Shown: one piece after another, positions 36,401 to 60,735 of the stretch | Position numbering within the stretch: the stretch's first letter is position 1 | Layout: each line of letters opens with the position of its first letter | Assembly (NCBI RefSeq): GCF_022458985.1 | Contig: NC_061777.1 | Span: 20,797,668-20,861,667 of the forward strand | Direction: 5' to 3' | DNA: 64,000 bases | Origin: Mugil cephalus | Taxonomy: Eukaryota; Chordata; Actinopteri; Mugiliformes; Mugilidae | Notes under the pieces: generated by a model | What the model saw: the letters and a program-made list of their open reading frames with translations, nothing else | Told to the model about the DNA's origin: nothing | Databases searched by the model: none | Position numbers and translations under genes: made by a program

Positions 36401-39311
36401 AAAATGTAACAGGTTTGACCACAAAAGCCCTATTAAATGATTTCTGCAGGCTCTAATGCTCATCTCATCAACTTAATATAAAGTATGTGTCTAATAATTT
36501 ATGTACAGCTGAAGCTACAGCCAAAGTTGAAACCTTACATACTCTCTGGTTAAAGTCACTTGTATGTATAACGGGTTTACCTTGAACTGACATGGTGATA
36601 TTATCAAAGTCGTGATTGTTGGGCTCATTCCATGTTTCAAAGTTCCACTGAGAAACACTTCCCAGACCATATTTATCTGAAATCAAGAAAAAAAAAAGTA
36701 ATTACATTAAGTTGCAGGGGGATTTAATTCTAATATATATATGTAAGCAATTAAAAAAATAACATACATAAATAGAGGTCAAGCTTCGTTATTATTATTT
36801 TGTTATTTACCCGGTATCTCTGTTAAACCTAATTTATTTTCTTTCTCATCACTGACACTGCATGACTGTAACAGTGTGGAGTACATAATCCCTGAGCAGC
36901 CAGCGCTCACTCACCGATGTACCTCTTGGCCGTGAGATAAACCAGATTTCGCCACTCAACCACTTGTGTTTTGTTCTCAAAGTCGCTGAAGTAGTTAGAG
37001 ACGCTGCCCATTAGTTCGAAACCTGAAAAGGGAAACAGAGAGCAGCACATTCATATTTGACATTTTTTTGTGTGTGGCTGGTCAATTAAATCAACCCCGC
37101 TTTGGATTTTTAATTTAAGCGTGTGGGACAACAACGGTTCAGTAGTATGTCCTTAAACACACAGAGAGAAGAGTTGGGAGAGATGGATCACAAAACAGTT
37201 ATGTGATGTTTTCCAACAATACCTGGTCGGAGCCCATTGACCCACAAGAGTTCTATCAGCTGGTCCAGGTTAGTGAAGTTATATTGGGGTTGTCCTCCAA
37301 CGTCTCTACAACAACAAAATCAAAAAGCTGTGTCATGACGAGTACCTACAGGAACTGGGGGGAGAAACATAATTAATATTTCCCAGAATTAGCACCAATC
37401 TTTTATTATAAAAATTTCAAATATAAACTGAACTTTTTTTTGTGTTGTAATAATACAATCTATCACTTCTATAATCCCATAGGAGGTGTTGTAGTATTGA
37501 TTGCATTCAGACACATTAGACTATATTACAAAAAGTAAAGCTTATCAAATGCATGCAACTTTTACACTTGCTAGTTCATTAGGTAGACTAGCGAGAGCAA
37601 ATGCGCTCCAATGTAAAGGTCCTGCACTAATTCTTAACTTCATGAAAGTTATGGTATCCTGCATTTGTTTAAAATAACTGAGAGCTGTTTATTCAACTGT
37701 ATTGTCGTTTTGGAGGCTGTGGTTTTAAGTGCTAGTGAATTGTATTGTGCTGACGTGACAAGTGTCAACCCCAATTTAATCAGTGGGCCAGGGGACAAAA
37801 TGTTTTATGCATAACTCAATCCAGTTTAACAGCAAAACTGAACACGCTATACAGCTGAGTTAGCACCTTTCTTTCACCATTTCAACATAAACATTAGAGC
37901 TGTCATGAAGGAGGATTTAGTGCAGAATGGTTATATTAGGATCTCATTACAAAAGAGCAGAGCAATAAGAATATGTTTATTATTCTCACTGCTCTGCTCT
38001 TTTGTAATGAGATCCTAATAACAGAGCAGATTATAATGCACATACAAATTTTCCACTCATAAATTCTGCTTCAATTCATTCGTCTGGTTGACTTTAAAAC
38101 TGAGCCAATTATGTACAAAGTTAAGAATAATATGCTTCCAGAGACTGTCCAAAAGGTGTTTCAGGTCAGAGTGAGTCAGTATGAGGTAAGAGGGATTTGC
38201 ATGTTCAAAAAAAACAAAGACCAGAAACAAAGCAAATCGAAGATGTGTAACAGCGAAAGGTTGGAACAGACTAAGCTTTTTCTTTGGGGACATTATTTGC
38301 AGTTGAAATACGTACACATATAAACTCTGCACTTATTGCTTCTACACTTGTGGTTGGATGCTAACTGCATCTCGTTGCCTTGTACCTGAACATGTGTAAT
38401 GACTGGTGATTATAATCCAATCTAAATGTAATTTGAGATTCACATCAACAGGGTAAGAAGTACAAGGCAGACAAAAATAAACGAAATATTCAGTCGTGAT
38501 ATATTGCAGTATACTGCAAGTTGCCTCAATACATAACATTCAAAACTGTGTAAACGGTGAATTGTGATTAAGTCCTTGGAGGGCTTTCAACTACTCCAAA
38601 TGCCACATTCTAGTTCACATGACTATATAGTGGGAAGCATAACCAGATTTCAGGCTTATTCCTGACAGGTCTCCTCCTGCTTCATCACTTACTGTGCAGT
38701 GACCAGCTCCAACATCCAGTGTATCCTGACCTGCTGGATCCCTCCATGAGGGACTGAGCCCACATAGGCCAGATTCAGCTGCTGGTCGATGCTCAGGTCA
38801 AACTGGTGGGCCTGGGTGTGAGGGAGGGGAGGGCTGGACGCAGAAAACAGACGCATATTTAGCAACAGGTTTTAAATACCAACTTGTGGCGAAGTTTAAA
38901 CAAAAGTGTAGCTCAGTAACACTCAGACAGCCATGTGATATGACAGCAGCTGCTGATGCTACTAGGAAAGAACTGCGCCAAACCCCGTTATAAAAAACTC
39001 CCACATAATAAAATATCTCGTCTTTGTAAAAGCAGCGGGTTCACTGTTATACTGAATACCTTTTATTCATCACAGAGGGTTTTTCCCTACATTCGGCGTG
39101 AATAAAAACCACGTTTATTTCAAATTCTCGGTAAAATCACTACTTTCTTATTCACTCTCAAATATTCAACTTACCAGAAACCAGTGCTTCTCCAGAAGTG
39201 TTTAAAATCCCCTGTCGGTTTTCCTACATCAACTGTGATAACATAGGAAGCGCCTAAAGTTTCAGAAATGTTGAGGACTAAAACTACAAGAGTAAAAGTT
39301 TTTAATAGCAT
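33492..39311 (-). CDS. idua: Alpha-L-iduronidase, 15 coding exons, 654 aa
   Basis: Lysosomal glycoside hydrolase (family GH39) that removes terminal iduronic acid from dermatan and heparan sulphate. Exons on the - strand: 39311-39175, 38833-38693, 37305-37223, 37022-36915, 36676-36581, 36312-36110, 36004-35825, 35574-35358, 35252-35043, 34936-34815, 34775-34713, 34514-34389, 34041-33965, 33796-33696, 33592-33492. They total 1965 nt, and human IDUA is 653 aa. A signal peptide covers about 1-21. The catalytic acid/base is E174 in the TWNEP motif, and the nucleophile is E291 in YNDEADP. Conserved blocks include [20 protein letters not shown] and YHPHPF. Family-typical sequences continue to the C-terminal fibronectin-like domain ([14 protein letters not shown]). 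ATG 39311 gives a proper hydrophobic leader. The gene is tandem with tnks. Confidence 0.95.
37545..37932. mobile_element. Dispersed DNA repeat, copy 2 of 3, in idua intron 2
   Basis: It shares CTAGTTCATTAGGTAGACTAGCG, AGGTCCTGCACTAATTC and GTTTAAAATAACTGAGAGC with the copies at 25330 and 53725. The right end is disturbed by the hairpin at 37934-38020. Confidence 0.5.
37934..38020. repeat. Perfect 31-bp inverted repeat with 25-nt loop
   Basis: The arms 37934-37964 and 37990-38020 are exact reverse complements (left arm begins TATTAGGATCTCATTAC, right arm ends GTAATGAGATCCTAATA). The structure is in idua intron 2, at the edge of the copy-2 dispersed repeat. Perfect pairing implies a recent origin. 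Confidence 0.85.
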
Positions 39312-40068
39312 GTTCGCTACTGACAACTTTTCTATCTTCAGTTAGCTTAAAGGTCCATGATAAAAACGATGCGGACTAAAGACTAGAGAGGGCTCAACTT
39401 AGTGTGTCTAGTATGACAACCCCTAGTGACTAAATAGAAAATAAAATTACTCGCTCTGACTATACTAAAAATAACAAAATAAAGGAGTAAATTAGGAAGC
39501 TACAGTCCCGGACAGCTGACTACGATGACGTATAATGCATGCGACAGACACCGTTGTAGTTTATGGAAGGGAAGTTAAATACTCTGAAAGCAACAGCGTG
39601 TAATGTGAATTAAGGAAATTAGGAACGGTTTCATATCAAACTTGTTTTACGTGCACAAGTTTCTTGTGTTGAACTGGCCATTTTTAAAACCAAAGGTTGC
39701 CCACATGAAGCTTAGGCAGAGGGACCCAGTCTCTGCATAGTGAGACCATCATATATAAAAAACAAAACAAAACCATTGTTGCCCAATCATCACTTGAAAC
39801 TTCCTTTTGGATCAGCGCCACCTAAAGTTATGTTACGTTCTGCTCTTCTAACGTGTGCTGAAATACCATCTAGAGGTTTATTTATCTGGACATTCGCTGT
39901 CCGGATTTATTATTTTTTTTATGTTTATTCCAGTTTGGCCTGTCTATTGTTACCTCTTACACATGTCAAACTTCTTTTTCTTCATGTGACAGAAATTCTT
40001 GTGTCCAGACATTATGACACATCAATACGTACAATATAAACAAATAACAAAGAGCTGTTAATGGGACA
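39312..40068. other. Region between the idua start and the tnks 3' end
   Basis: Holds the idua 5' UTR/promoter, for which no TATA box was identified, and presumably the end of the tnks transcript. No supported gene. Confidence 0.4.
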
Positions 40069-41173
40069 TTTATTAAAAAACAAAAAAACAAAAACAATTG
40101 GGAGAATCGAGAAGGCATGAAATTCCGATGTCATTTACAGTTTAACTCATACATATTGTTAAACAGCAACAGTTATACACAACCATTTACACAACCTGTA
40201 CAAATATTTTTTTTCCCGCAAATTAAAATCAAAATAACTTAAATAGGTTTCTATGTAAAAGTGCAAATCCTTATGTGTGGGATGTCTGTGAGTAAGACCA
40301 TGGCAACAGAAAGGGTGCTCTGATGAGCTCACTGGCTGTACACTTGCAAGGCATCACAAGTATGTTTCAACATATACCAACTCTACTGTATGAAGCAGTC
40401 ATATAGAACGCTTATAAAGTACAACACCTTAATGTCACGATGCCTTACATTGCACTGCTGAGCCACACATCCTCTCTTATACAGCTCTCAAATTTTGTGA
40501 TTTGACTGAGAGCCCTTTCCAAGTCCAGCGTGTCCAGCCTTGAATAAAAACCACAAAAGATATTTCAGTTCAGTGTCGGTAGTGTCCTTGGGTTGAAAGT
40601 TTGAGAGTCAGCATTTCAGCATAGCAATGACGCACTGTTACCTGTCTGGTAGTGTTATAGGTTAAAATCACAGTTACTATAGGCCACTCTATAGAGGATG
40701 AACCCAAATACGGTGGTAGCAGTAGTCCACAGGTTTCAGGTTTTGACAGTGAACCAGTGTGTGAAAGTACGTGTGCATGTGAAGGTGAAAGAGGCCGGTG
40801 ATTCTCCACAGTCACAAAGCATGAGGCGACAAACGATAGCAAACTGTTAATGCTGATACTTCAAAGTCTCTACAAGCATCCTCCTGATTGGTGAGGAGGA
40901 GAGAGATTCTTAAACTAACCCACGCACGCTATTGGGCCTTACATGCTTCTGTATTAACATGCTGGCAATGCTTAAAAAAAAAAAAGAAAAAAGTGTGTCA
41001 TCACCATGAGTGGGAGACTATTATACAGCATATCTGCTCAAGCACTGGTCACCATGGGTTCTACTGGACAGGAGACTGGAAATGTGCTTGGTAAATAAAA
41101 AGTGTTCAGGCATTTGCAATACAAAGGAGAAAATAACGAGCATCGAGTCCTTGTGTGAGTGTGTGTGACGTGA
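40069..41173 (-). other. tnks: Probable tnks 3' UTR with poly-A signal
   Basis: An AATAAA on the - strand lies at 40069-40074, about 1.1 kb past the tnks stop. No better signal is closer. No other gene fits here. Confidence 0.5.
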
Positions 41174-53386
<12,213 letters not shown>

Positions 53387-53724
53387 TACAGCAGCAGCTC
53401 TCTGGCGACAATAAAAGCTGTTCCTCCTTTCCGGTGAAAGTGGTCGCGTTTCCTGTCAGTTGTTTGCGCTTGGTGGGGGCCGGCTGTGGAAAAATCCTGT
53501 ATTCAATTATTTTTACACAGACTAAAACATCCTGTCGCAGATTATTTATGTGTTTAAACGAGCAATTTCACGTATAGAATTTTTTTCGTGTTTAGTCTAA
53601 GGTTACTTATCATTTTATGAACGCTGAAAGCTAATAATAACAAACACAACGTGATGGAGATGTAGGAAATATATACAATTTTCCTAGATTTTCCTTGTTT
53701 TCTTTCAGAAATTCTAACACTGAA

Positions 53725-54057
53725 TCATTTACCTGCCAGTCACTATAAACATTAAAAATGAATGTATTTTAATATAACAGTCCTACGCTGAATCTCAGCT
53801 TCATTAAGTCTGTGGTATTCAGCATGTGTTTAAAATAAGGGAGAGAGCCATTTTAGTTAGGTGAAGGCTAGATGTAACGAAGCACTTTTAAGTTTAATTT
53901 ACTACAGTTTAAACGCACCACGATCTGAAATGATCACAGTTGCCTTTCTTACATTGTTTAAGCGTAAATGTTTAGGATTCTGCATTCTTCTATTCTTATA
54001 CAATAATGCATTTATTTTCACTAGTGTACCTAATGATCTGGCAAGTGAACATTTATG
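53725..54057. mobile_element. Dispersed DNA repeat, copy 3 of 3
   Basis: It contains AACAGTCCTACGCTGAATC and GTGTTTAAAATAAGGGAGAG and ends TGTACCTAATGATCTGGC, matching the copies at 25330 and 37545 in order. It lies upstream of tnks. Confidence 0.5.
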
Positions 54058-55809
54058 AACTTGAACCTGGCCTATAACAACTGCCTGTTGGTGGCCAGAA
54101 AAAATCCCTGGGAATTAAAATTTTCATGAGCTCAGTATGAAATGAAATGTTTATCAGGCTCAGTTTTGTTGAACCACAAAACATTAATCATATTAGATGA
54201 GGAGTTGTCAATGTTTTCAGGCCAAGGACCCCAAACTGATGGGGAGAAGAAATCTCCCCATCAGTTTGGGGTGGCTAAATCTGAAATAATCACAACATGT
54301 TCCCACAGGTTTTGAGGTGATGACTTTGTGCAGGCACCTTGTGTCTGCAGGAACAAATTAGTCTCTGTTCTGGAAAGTAACCATTCTTCTGGTCCTTATT
54401 TAAGCCACTGGTCTGGTTCCTCCTCTGGAGGAATCTTTTTCGTTTTAAAGAATTTAATGCCATCTATTGACATGTAGAAGTAACTGCAACAGATAAAAGC
54501 ATCAAAGCAACCTCCTGCTATGAATGTTAACACTGGCTCATGAGCACTTACTCCTTTAAGCCAAACAATGTTACCGATGATGAGAGAGTGGCTCCAGTAG
54601 GTTATCATGGGATTATTTAAGGATTTAGTGTAACATTTAGAACCAAAAAAAAAGTTAAACCTTCTCTTATAAACGTGAACTGTCTTTTATCTGATCACAC
54701 AGGCCTCAAAGTAGATTTCCAATACTCCACAATTTGAGGACAAGTGGCCGACAAGTGGAGAGCGAAAAGTGCCTGAGAGAGTGGAGCTTAGGCGTCACAT
54801 CAGATAGAGAGGGTGCGTCACCTAGGTCAAGTCATCTGTGTCGACTGCTGCGGATGGATGTTTCACAACTGCACAGAGCAGTGTCTCCTGGGATAAACGT
54901 ACACGCCAGCCACACATAAATATTATCAGATGTGGAGAGCAGGTCGATGAAGGAGTTGTGTGTGAACTCGACTCATCAGTGACACACCAGTTGGCACAAA
55001 GGATGCGAAGGCAGTGGCTAATCCTGCTGCCATCGAAGGGTCCTGGTTAGTGTGATTTCCTCCTTTAAATCCCCTGCAGGAGCTTACAGGTGTGATCTCT
55101 CTCTCACACACACACACACACACTTTACTTTCTTTAGTCTGATCCATAGTAGGAAGTTTGCTTGTTTTTTCTTGTCCTACATCCCACTTTTCTTCTTCAA
55201 ATTAATTGAGATGTAAAAAAGCTTTAATTTACAAAATTTAACCAAAGTCTGTCTCATGCCAAAAGGAGCTCCTCCATCCCTTTAACATAATCTTTTCTTA
55301 GACGTCTGAGGAACCAGGACAACCCAACCCCTAGCTTCCCACTTTTGTCAATAAAACATTCATATTTCACTTGTGAATAATTGAACATCCACCATGGTAT
55401 TCTAGGTGACTGTAAAAATCTTAATGTAGCCAAAAGACATACTAACTTCTAAGGGAAGTGGGTCTGAAAGCTGCTATGTCTTTACTCAAAGTGCATGTTA
55501 GGATTAGTTGTGAGACCTACATAGTTCAGGAAGTAGGCTATATCGTGTCTTTTATTTACTTTATTTTAACACTCAGAATGGACTAATATACAGGACTTCA
55601 AATTTCTGTGGATACAAATGATAAAATATACAAAAAAAAAGAGATAATATTAAAAAAATATAGATAATATACGTGTGTCATGTGACATTTTCCAGTGTGT
55701 TTTTTTTTTTGAGTCTGTTTTATAATTCTACATTTATTAAGTCATTCTGAATGGGATTGATTTGTGGCAATATATTAATATTTACACTATTAGCATTGAC
55801 ATGTATTTT
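54058..55809. other. Intergenic, no supported gene
   Basis: Holds a perfect hairpin (54229-54271) and a (CA)n tract near 55108-55122. A moderately GC-rich block at 54730-55040 has no recognisable coding or RNA family. Confidence 0.4.
54229..54271. repeat. Perfect 19-bp hairpin, 5-nt loop
   Basis: Arms CCCCAAACTGATGGGGAGA and TCTCCCCATCAGTTTGGGG are exact reverse complements around AGAAA. Confidence 0.85.
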
Positions 55810-55905
55810 GGGCGGCACAGTGGTGGGGTAGTTAGCACCGGTTCCCCCTGGGTTTGAATCCGACTGGGGTCCTTATGTATTCCAAGAATGAGAATGTTGT
55901 GCCAG
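55810..55905 (+). mobile_element. Truncated tRNA-derived SINE-like repeat
   Basis: GGGCGGCACAGTGGTGGGGTAG with GTTAGCACC looks like a pol III A-box region. GGTTTGAATCC at 55851-55861 is a B-box. The spacing between them is shortened by a deletion relative to the usual fish repeat, and the tail after the B-box is poorly preserved. Confidence 0.6.
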
Positions 55906-57004
55906 TGTGTGAATATTGCTCTGACACACAGCCAGTATATTAGTTATATATGCTTATATATTACATGCCCTTTCTTGATGAACCATCTTCATTTTTTCGG
56001 AACCACTGTTTCCTAAAGCTGCTCAAGTATCATGTCTTTTAAATTGTCTTTATATATTTGTTTAAATATTTAAAGGCGCAATTTAGAAATCTCTAAATTA
56101 AACTTGAGAGCCGGTCGTGTTAAATAAAAGTTTATACTGCCATGGCTTACGACACCTCCATGCACCTGAAATCCAGCTTGGTTAATAACTGCAGCACTTG
56201 GAGACAAAGTAATCAATCAAGATGACCGCAGTCTCTCTTAGAACATCCATCAAACCTGTCAAGTCCCTGCAGGTTTATAAACAAATTAGCCCCATACACA
56301 AGGGAAACTTATAGCATGATATTCTCCATGTTGGCAGACACACTGAACCATCTTCCCCGCAAACCTGAAGGAGATTAGAGCGAATCAATAACCTCTCCGC
56401 AGTACACCCCTGACTTCAGGAACCGTATAATTCCCACAAACGCATCTGGTCAGTCTTAGTGCATCACTATCTTTTCTTCAGCTTGGTTGTACAATTATGT
56501 CCCTGGGAATCTTAGATCACAATAAGAGTCCTTAATTATAGCTAATTGTGCGTCTAATTGACAATTCCCATCCTAATGAATCTCTGTTAATCACTGTGAA
56601 TCATATGCCAAATAAACTCTGCATTGTCTGACTAAAACGAATCGGTTTTCATGGCACAGACAGTTTACCGAGCAGTCTGTGCAGATTTTGTGGGAATGAA
56701 ACTGATGAATAGACAAAACATGTTCAGGTGAAAATGTTTTATTTATTTATTTATTTTTTTGGTTCTTATTATTAAGTGTGTATAATAACAGAAAACAGTT
56801 GCACCTTGCGTGACCTTAACAGAGATGTGTGCCATGGTAAATCATTTGTAAAAGTCAGCAGCTGTAAGGTCAGTGGACACTAGTCCTAACTGTGTAGGAA
56901 ACACTGCCCATTGTAAGGTCAGACAAATTCCCCAAGTCTCATATAAATTATTCCCATTCTGTGTATTAGTTTTCTGCTTTAGTAGCTTAAACCACACAGA
57001 TAAC
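55906..57004. other. Intergenic, AT-rich, no gene seen
   Basis: No reading frame or repeat could be assigned. It contains a (TTTA)n run near 56740. Confidence 0.4.
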
Positions 57005-57125
57005 CAGAGGAACTCCCCTCAACCCATAGGACCCACAGGCCCCCACTAATAACATCCTGTTACCAGACTCCACAGGACACCCACAGAAGGACCATGTCCA
57101 TTTCCTGATGAGTCACAGCTGTTTT
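57005..57125. mobile_element. Internal fragment of the 29504-30039 repeat family
   Basis: CTCCCCTCAACCCATAGGAC, ACATCCTGTTACCAGACTCC and GATGAGTCACAGCTGTTTTG match 29870-29975 in the same order and orientation. Neither end of the element is present. It lies just left of the inverted duplication. Confidence 0.7.
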
Positions 57126-57268
57126 GCCCTTTGACCCTTCGAATGAGCAGTGAGAATTTTAATGAAACCAAAACACTGAGAAAGTGTGTCTTTTTACACG
57201 AATGAAGGCACATTTGCTTTTTCCGATGTTTAAACCACAAGTGCCACGAGCAGCCCCTCTGGTCTCAT

Positions 57269-57870
57269 CCAAGCATGCTGCATTAGACATGACAGGCCGT
57301 CCGTGCTTCTGACATGGACTGGCATAGTGTTGTCAGTCAGTCAGTTGAAGTTAAAGGTCTGTTCTTGGGATGCAGATTATGGCTGAAGGCAGGCAGGTGG
57401 AGATTGACCCTCTCTTCATAGGCCAGGAAGGAGACAGACTTTGTTTATCTTATTTTCTTGGCAGCAAATGGAGAATTTGTGAACATGACCTTATCAATCA
57501 GGCATTGGGCAGGAGCTGGAAAACAAACAGGTAATTTCATTGGTGACAACAAAATGTAAGTGAGGAGCAGGACAGAAAGACACCTTTGTTTTAGGAGTTC
57601 CTGGTCACAGAAATCACACACAGACAGAGGCTGTTATTAATTTACCAGGTTTTTCTTAATGTTAAAGACCTGCAGTTACATCAAATATTACATCAAATCC
57701 ATTTATCTCAGTAGTTTCTTCATGCAAATATTCACAAAACTCAGTTTACATCAAGCCATCATAACTTTTAAAGATAAACATCAAAGGTGACAAAATGAAA
57801 CTAGGCATCAGTGTAACTCAAGTGATGAACAGAAATGAAATCGAATGTCTTTGAATGTCTAAAATGTTTT
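57269..57870. repeat. Left arm of a large inverted duplication
   Basis: The outer 314 bp (57269-57582) is nearly identical to the reverse complement of 60424-60735. Weaker but collinear similarity continues inward: GGTTTTTCTTAATGTT near 57642, TGCAGTTACATC near 57671, and GCATCAGTGTA-CTCAAGTG near 57806. It is non-coding. Confidence 0.8.
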
Positions 57871-59317
57871 GCCCTTGTGGTTTGGGTTGTATCCATGCAA
57901 AAGAGCAAACTGTAACTCAAGACGGTAAGAATGTTTAAAACACATATTACAGGATAACAAAGAAAAAAAGCACCAACAACACTTGTTGTCATAGCTACCT
58001 TTGATTTTAATGTCAGCGACTCCTAACTCTTTTTTTCCTTTAACCTTTTCTCACTGCAAATCCTTTTTTAAGGAAATAACTGAGGAAAAAAATGCATTTG
58101 TAGTTGTTAAAAAAAATCTGTCAAAGTCAGTCACATGGTTTTCCTAATTGTGGTACAGCTCTGGTACTATTAGGCCTACTACTAATGTCCATTTATTGGT
58201 ACGAGCAGAAATATCTGTGGCATCACTCTTAATTCTGCTGATGGTTTGGCCTTAAGTAGGGAATGCTGCGGGGCAGTGTTTACATTCATTATGGAAGGTT
58301 GATTTGATTTTCTGATCTGCTGTAGTTACATCTACATGACAATAGATGGCATTACATCCTTTAAAACCGTAAAGACTCCTCACATTCTGGTTTAGTTTCT
58401 GCCTGTTTATGTGATGTTGTCCTCCAAACACATGGTAAAAAATAAGGACCAGAGGAAAGGTTGCTTTTCTGGAACAGTGGCTAATTTATTCCAGCAGAGA
58501 CCAGGTGCCAGCACCAAGTAATCACCTCAAAATATGTAGGTGCTGCTCTAATTACTAAAACTAATTGCCAATATGGTTGACTGGTGACCTGAAAACCTCT
58601 CTAAGAGCTTTAAGATTGTTAGGCCACCTCCGCTAACCTTCCTCATTGCATTTTTTTCTTTCTACATAATAATAGGACAAGTGAAATAAGTCAACAGCTG
58701 GCTTTGAGTGGGAGGTGAAGTGTTTTTTCACCATGATTATCTTTTTACCTCTGTATTTCTAAAAGAAAGTCAGTCGATGTAATAGCCAAATTGATAATTT
58801 AGATTAATTTTCTGAACCACTTCTAGTTGTGAAAGAGTGAGGTCTTTGTGAGTGTTTTGCGTTCATGAAGGCAACAGAATATCCATCCCTGCGGATATCT
58901 TTTTTTATAGATTTTAATATAATTTTATAGTTCTGAAAATTGCATTTAAACCGTGGTATTTATCAGACAGTCAATAGAAAGCTTTCAGTGATTAAAAGCT
59001 GATGTGTGAAACCATGCGTAGCTGTACTAAAACATCTCATAAAGCTCCTGTAAATGTGAGAGAATTTTACTGTGAGTATCACAGTAAAAATATTAAATCA
59101 CATTAATCCTCCTCTAGGGCTCATCATCCATACTGACTGTTTTTATTATATCCTTCATACGTTTACCACTAAAGCTGTGAATGTGGCATTATTTTAATAG
59201 TAAATGTGCCAAAGAACTTGGAACCTGTCCTGTTATGTGCTTGCTTCCCATCCGTGCAATAAAAATTGTGAAGGCTTTGTGTAAATCCATTGCCAGTTCC
59301 TCACACACATTTCTAGC
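57871..59317. other. Spacer of the inverted duplication, left part
   Basis: AT-rich sequence with no coding region or recognised repeat. Confidence 0.4.
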
Positions 59318-59516
59318 GTTGTTGATCTGGTCCCTTGCCAGGTTGTCGTTTCAGGATGCACCATTCATACTAGAACTGGCCAGGCACAGTTCGTGTTACA
59401 GCACCGTGCGTGCCCACAAACCGTCTTTCCTGTCTGTATTTGCACCCAGAGCCATCCGTCCGGCTTTCAAACAAACTCCTTTTCCCATTGAGTGGCACCT
59501 GTTAACACCACAAGAA
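59318..59516 (+). pseudogene. piwil2: Broken genomic copy of the last piwil2 exon
   Basis: This matches 15028-15233 of the window in the same orientation. It covers the end of the last intron (GTTGATCTGGTCCCTTGCCAG versus GTTGATTTGGTCCCCTGCCAG), the coding exon (59342-59491), the TGA and a few bases beyond. Shared blocks include GTGTTACAGCACCGTGC (one mismatch) and GAGCCATCCGTCC (two). A 4-nt deletion and many substitutions destroy the frame and the slicer histidine context. Retained intron sequence shows a DNA-level duplication, not a reverse-transcribed copy. It sits between the arms of the inverted duplication. Confidence 0.85.
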
Positions 59517-60127
59517 AACTCTGCAGGTCAGAGCAGCCCTAGCTCTGACTAAAAACATTACTGACAGACCAGAATGACAACTCATGTGTGAGTGTCCCCC
59601 GGAAGGTCAGGTTATAATGGTCTGTCAGTTAAAGGAAAAACTGAGGATAATATAGAAAGCAGAGAGCATGTGACTCCTGAGGTACCCATCATTCATTTTG
59701 AAATGCCGACATTGTAGAGCTGCTGTGTCTGGCTGCAGTGAAGGAGACTGTGGTTGAATATTGGTTATTGTTTCGCTGGTTCAGTCTATGGCGTTACTGA
59801 TATGTCTGACTGTTCCTGTTTAAACCTGCAGCGATCCTGTGACAGCTGCATTACCATCACACCACATACATCTAGGGAAAAAAAGGTGGTTCAATGCAAC
59901 GCACAGCCAGACCAACAATTGCTGAACACATACAGCAGCTGAATGTAGCTTACACTCATATGAAATAAGGTTGATGATACTGTACCATAATACAGCTTAG
60001 CCTAAATCTGTGGGTTAGAGGAAACCAGAGTTAATGCAATTGATATTGAGAAATTATTAGTCATGAAGAAGATCAGTACATGAGCATTTATATAATTCTA
60101 CTTTAGAGGACACGAGTGGCCTTTTTA
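59517..60127. other. Spacer of the inverted duplication, right part
   Basis: No gene or assignable repeat. It includes a (CA)n/(TA)n tract near 60296-60317 at its boundary with the right arm. Confidence 0.35.
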
Positions 60128-60735
60128 AAAACATTTTTAGGTTATTACAGATGTTACAGTTTCATTTCTTTTGTTCAACACTTGAGCTACACTGATGCAT
60201 CTTTATCCAAGTCTGATTGCAGAAGTTTAATTGTTTGTCTTCATCAGGTTCTACTCAGTGTTCGTGGTTGTAACAAATGTAACTGAAAACAGAGCACACA
60301 CACACACATATATATAATTGCATGATGTGACATTAGTAAGAAGTAACATTAGATGTAACTGCATTAAGAAAAACATTAAGAAAAACCTGATAAATTTAAG
60401 AACCAGGCACTCCTAGAACACATGCGTCTTTCTGTTCTGCTCCTCACTTACACCAATGAAATTACCTGTTTGTTTTCCAGGTCCTGCCCAATGCCCGATT
60501 GTATCAATTTATTAAGGTCATGTCCACAAATTCCCCATTTGCTGCCAAGAAAATAAGATAAACAAAGTCTGTCTCCTTCCTGGCCTATGAAGAGGGTCAA
60601 TCTCCACCTGCCTGCCTTCAGCCATAATCTGCATCCCAAGAACAGACCTTTAACTTCAACTGACTGACTGACAACATTATGCCAGTCCATGTCAGAAGCA
60701 CGGACGGCCTGTCATGTCTAATGCAGCATGCTGGG
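60128..60735. repeat. Right arm of the large inverted duplication
   Basis: Reverse-complement partner of 57269-57870. The outer part (60424-60735) is highly similar, and the inner part is more diverged with indels such as the dinucleotide tract near 60300. No clear target-site duplication was found outside either arm. Confidence 0.8.

Noticed and set aside
37934-38020. Established microRNA gene
   Set aside because: The stem is perfectly paired and lies at a repeat edge, unlike typical imperfect miRNA precursors; no seed family recognised.
54734-55050. Possible short gene or RNA in a GC-richer block
   Set aside because: Overlapping frames without domain or RNA-family similarity; nothing to support a call.
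55810-55905. Functional tRNA gene
   Set aside because: A- and B-box-like sequences are present but no cloverleaf can be formed; it is a truncated SINE-type repeat.
59181-59552. 123-aa + strand frame as a new gene
   Set aside because: It runs through the broken piwil2 exon copy in a frame mixed by a deletion; it is a pseudogene remnant.
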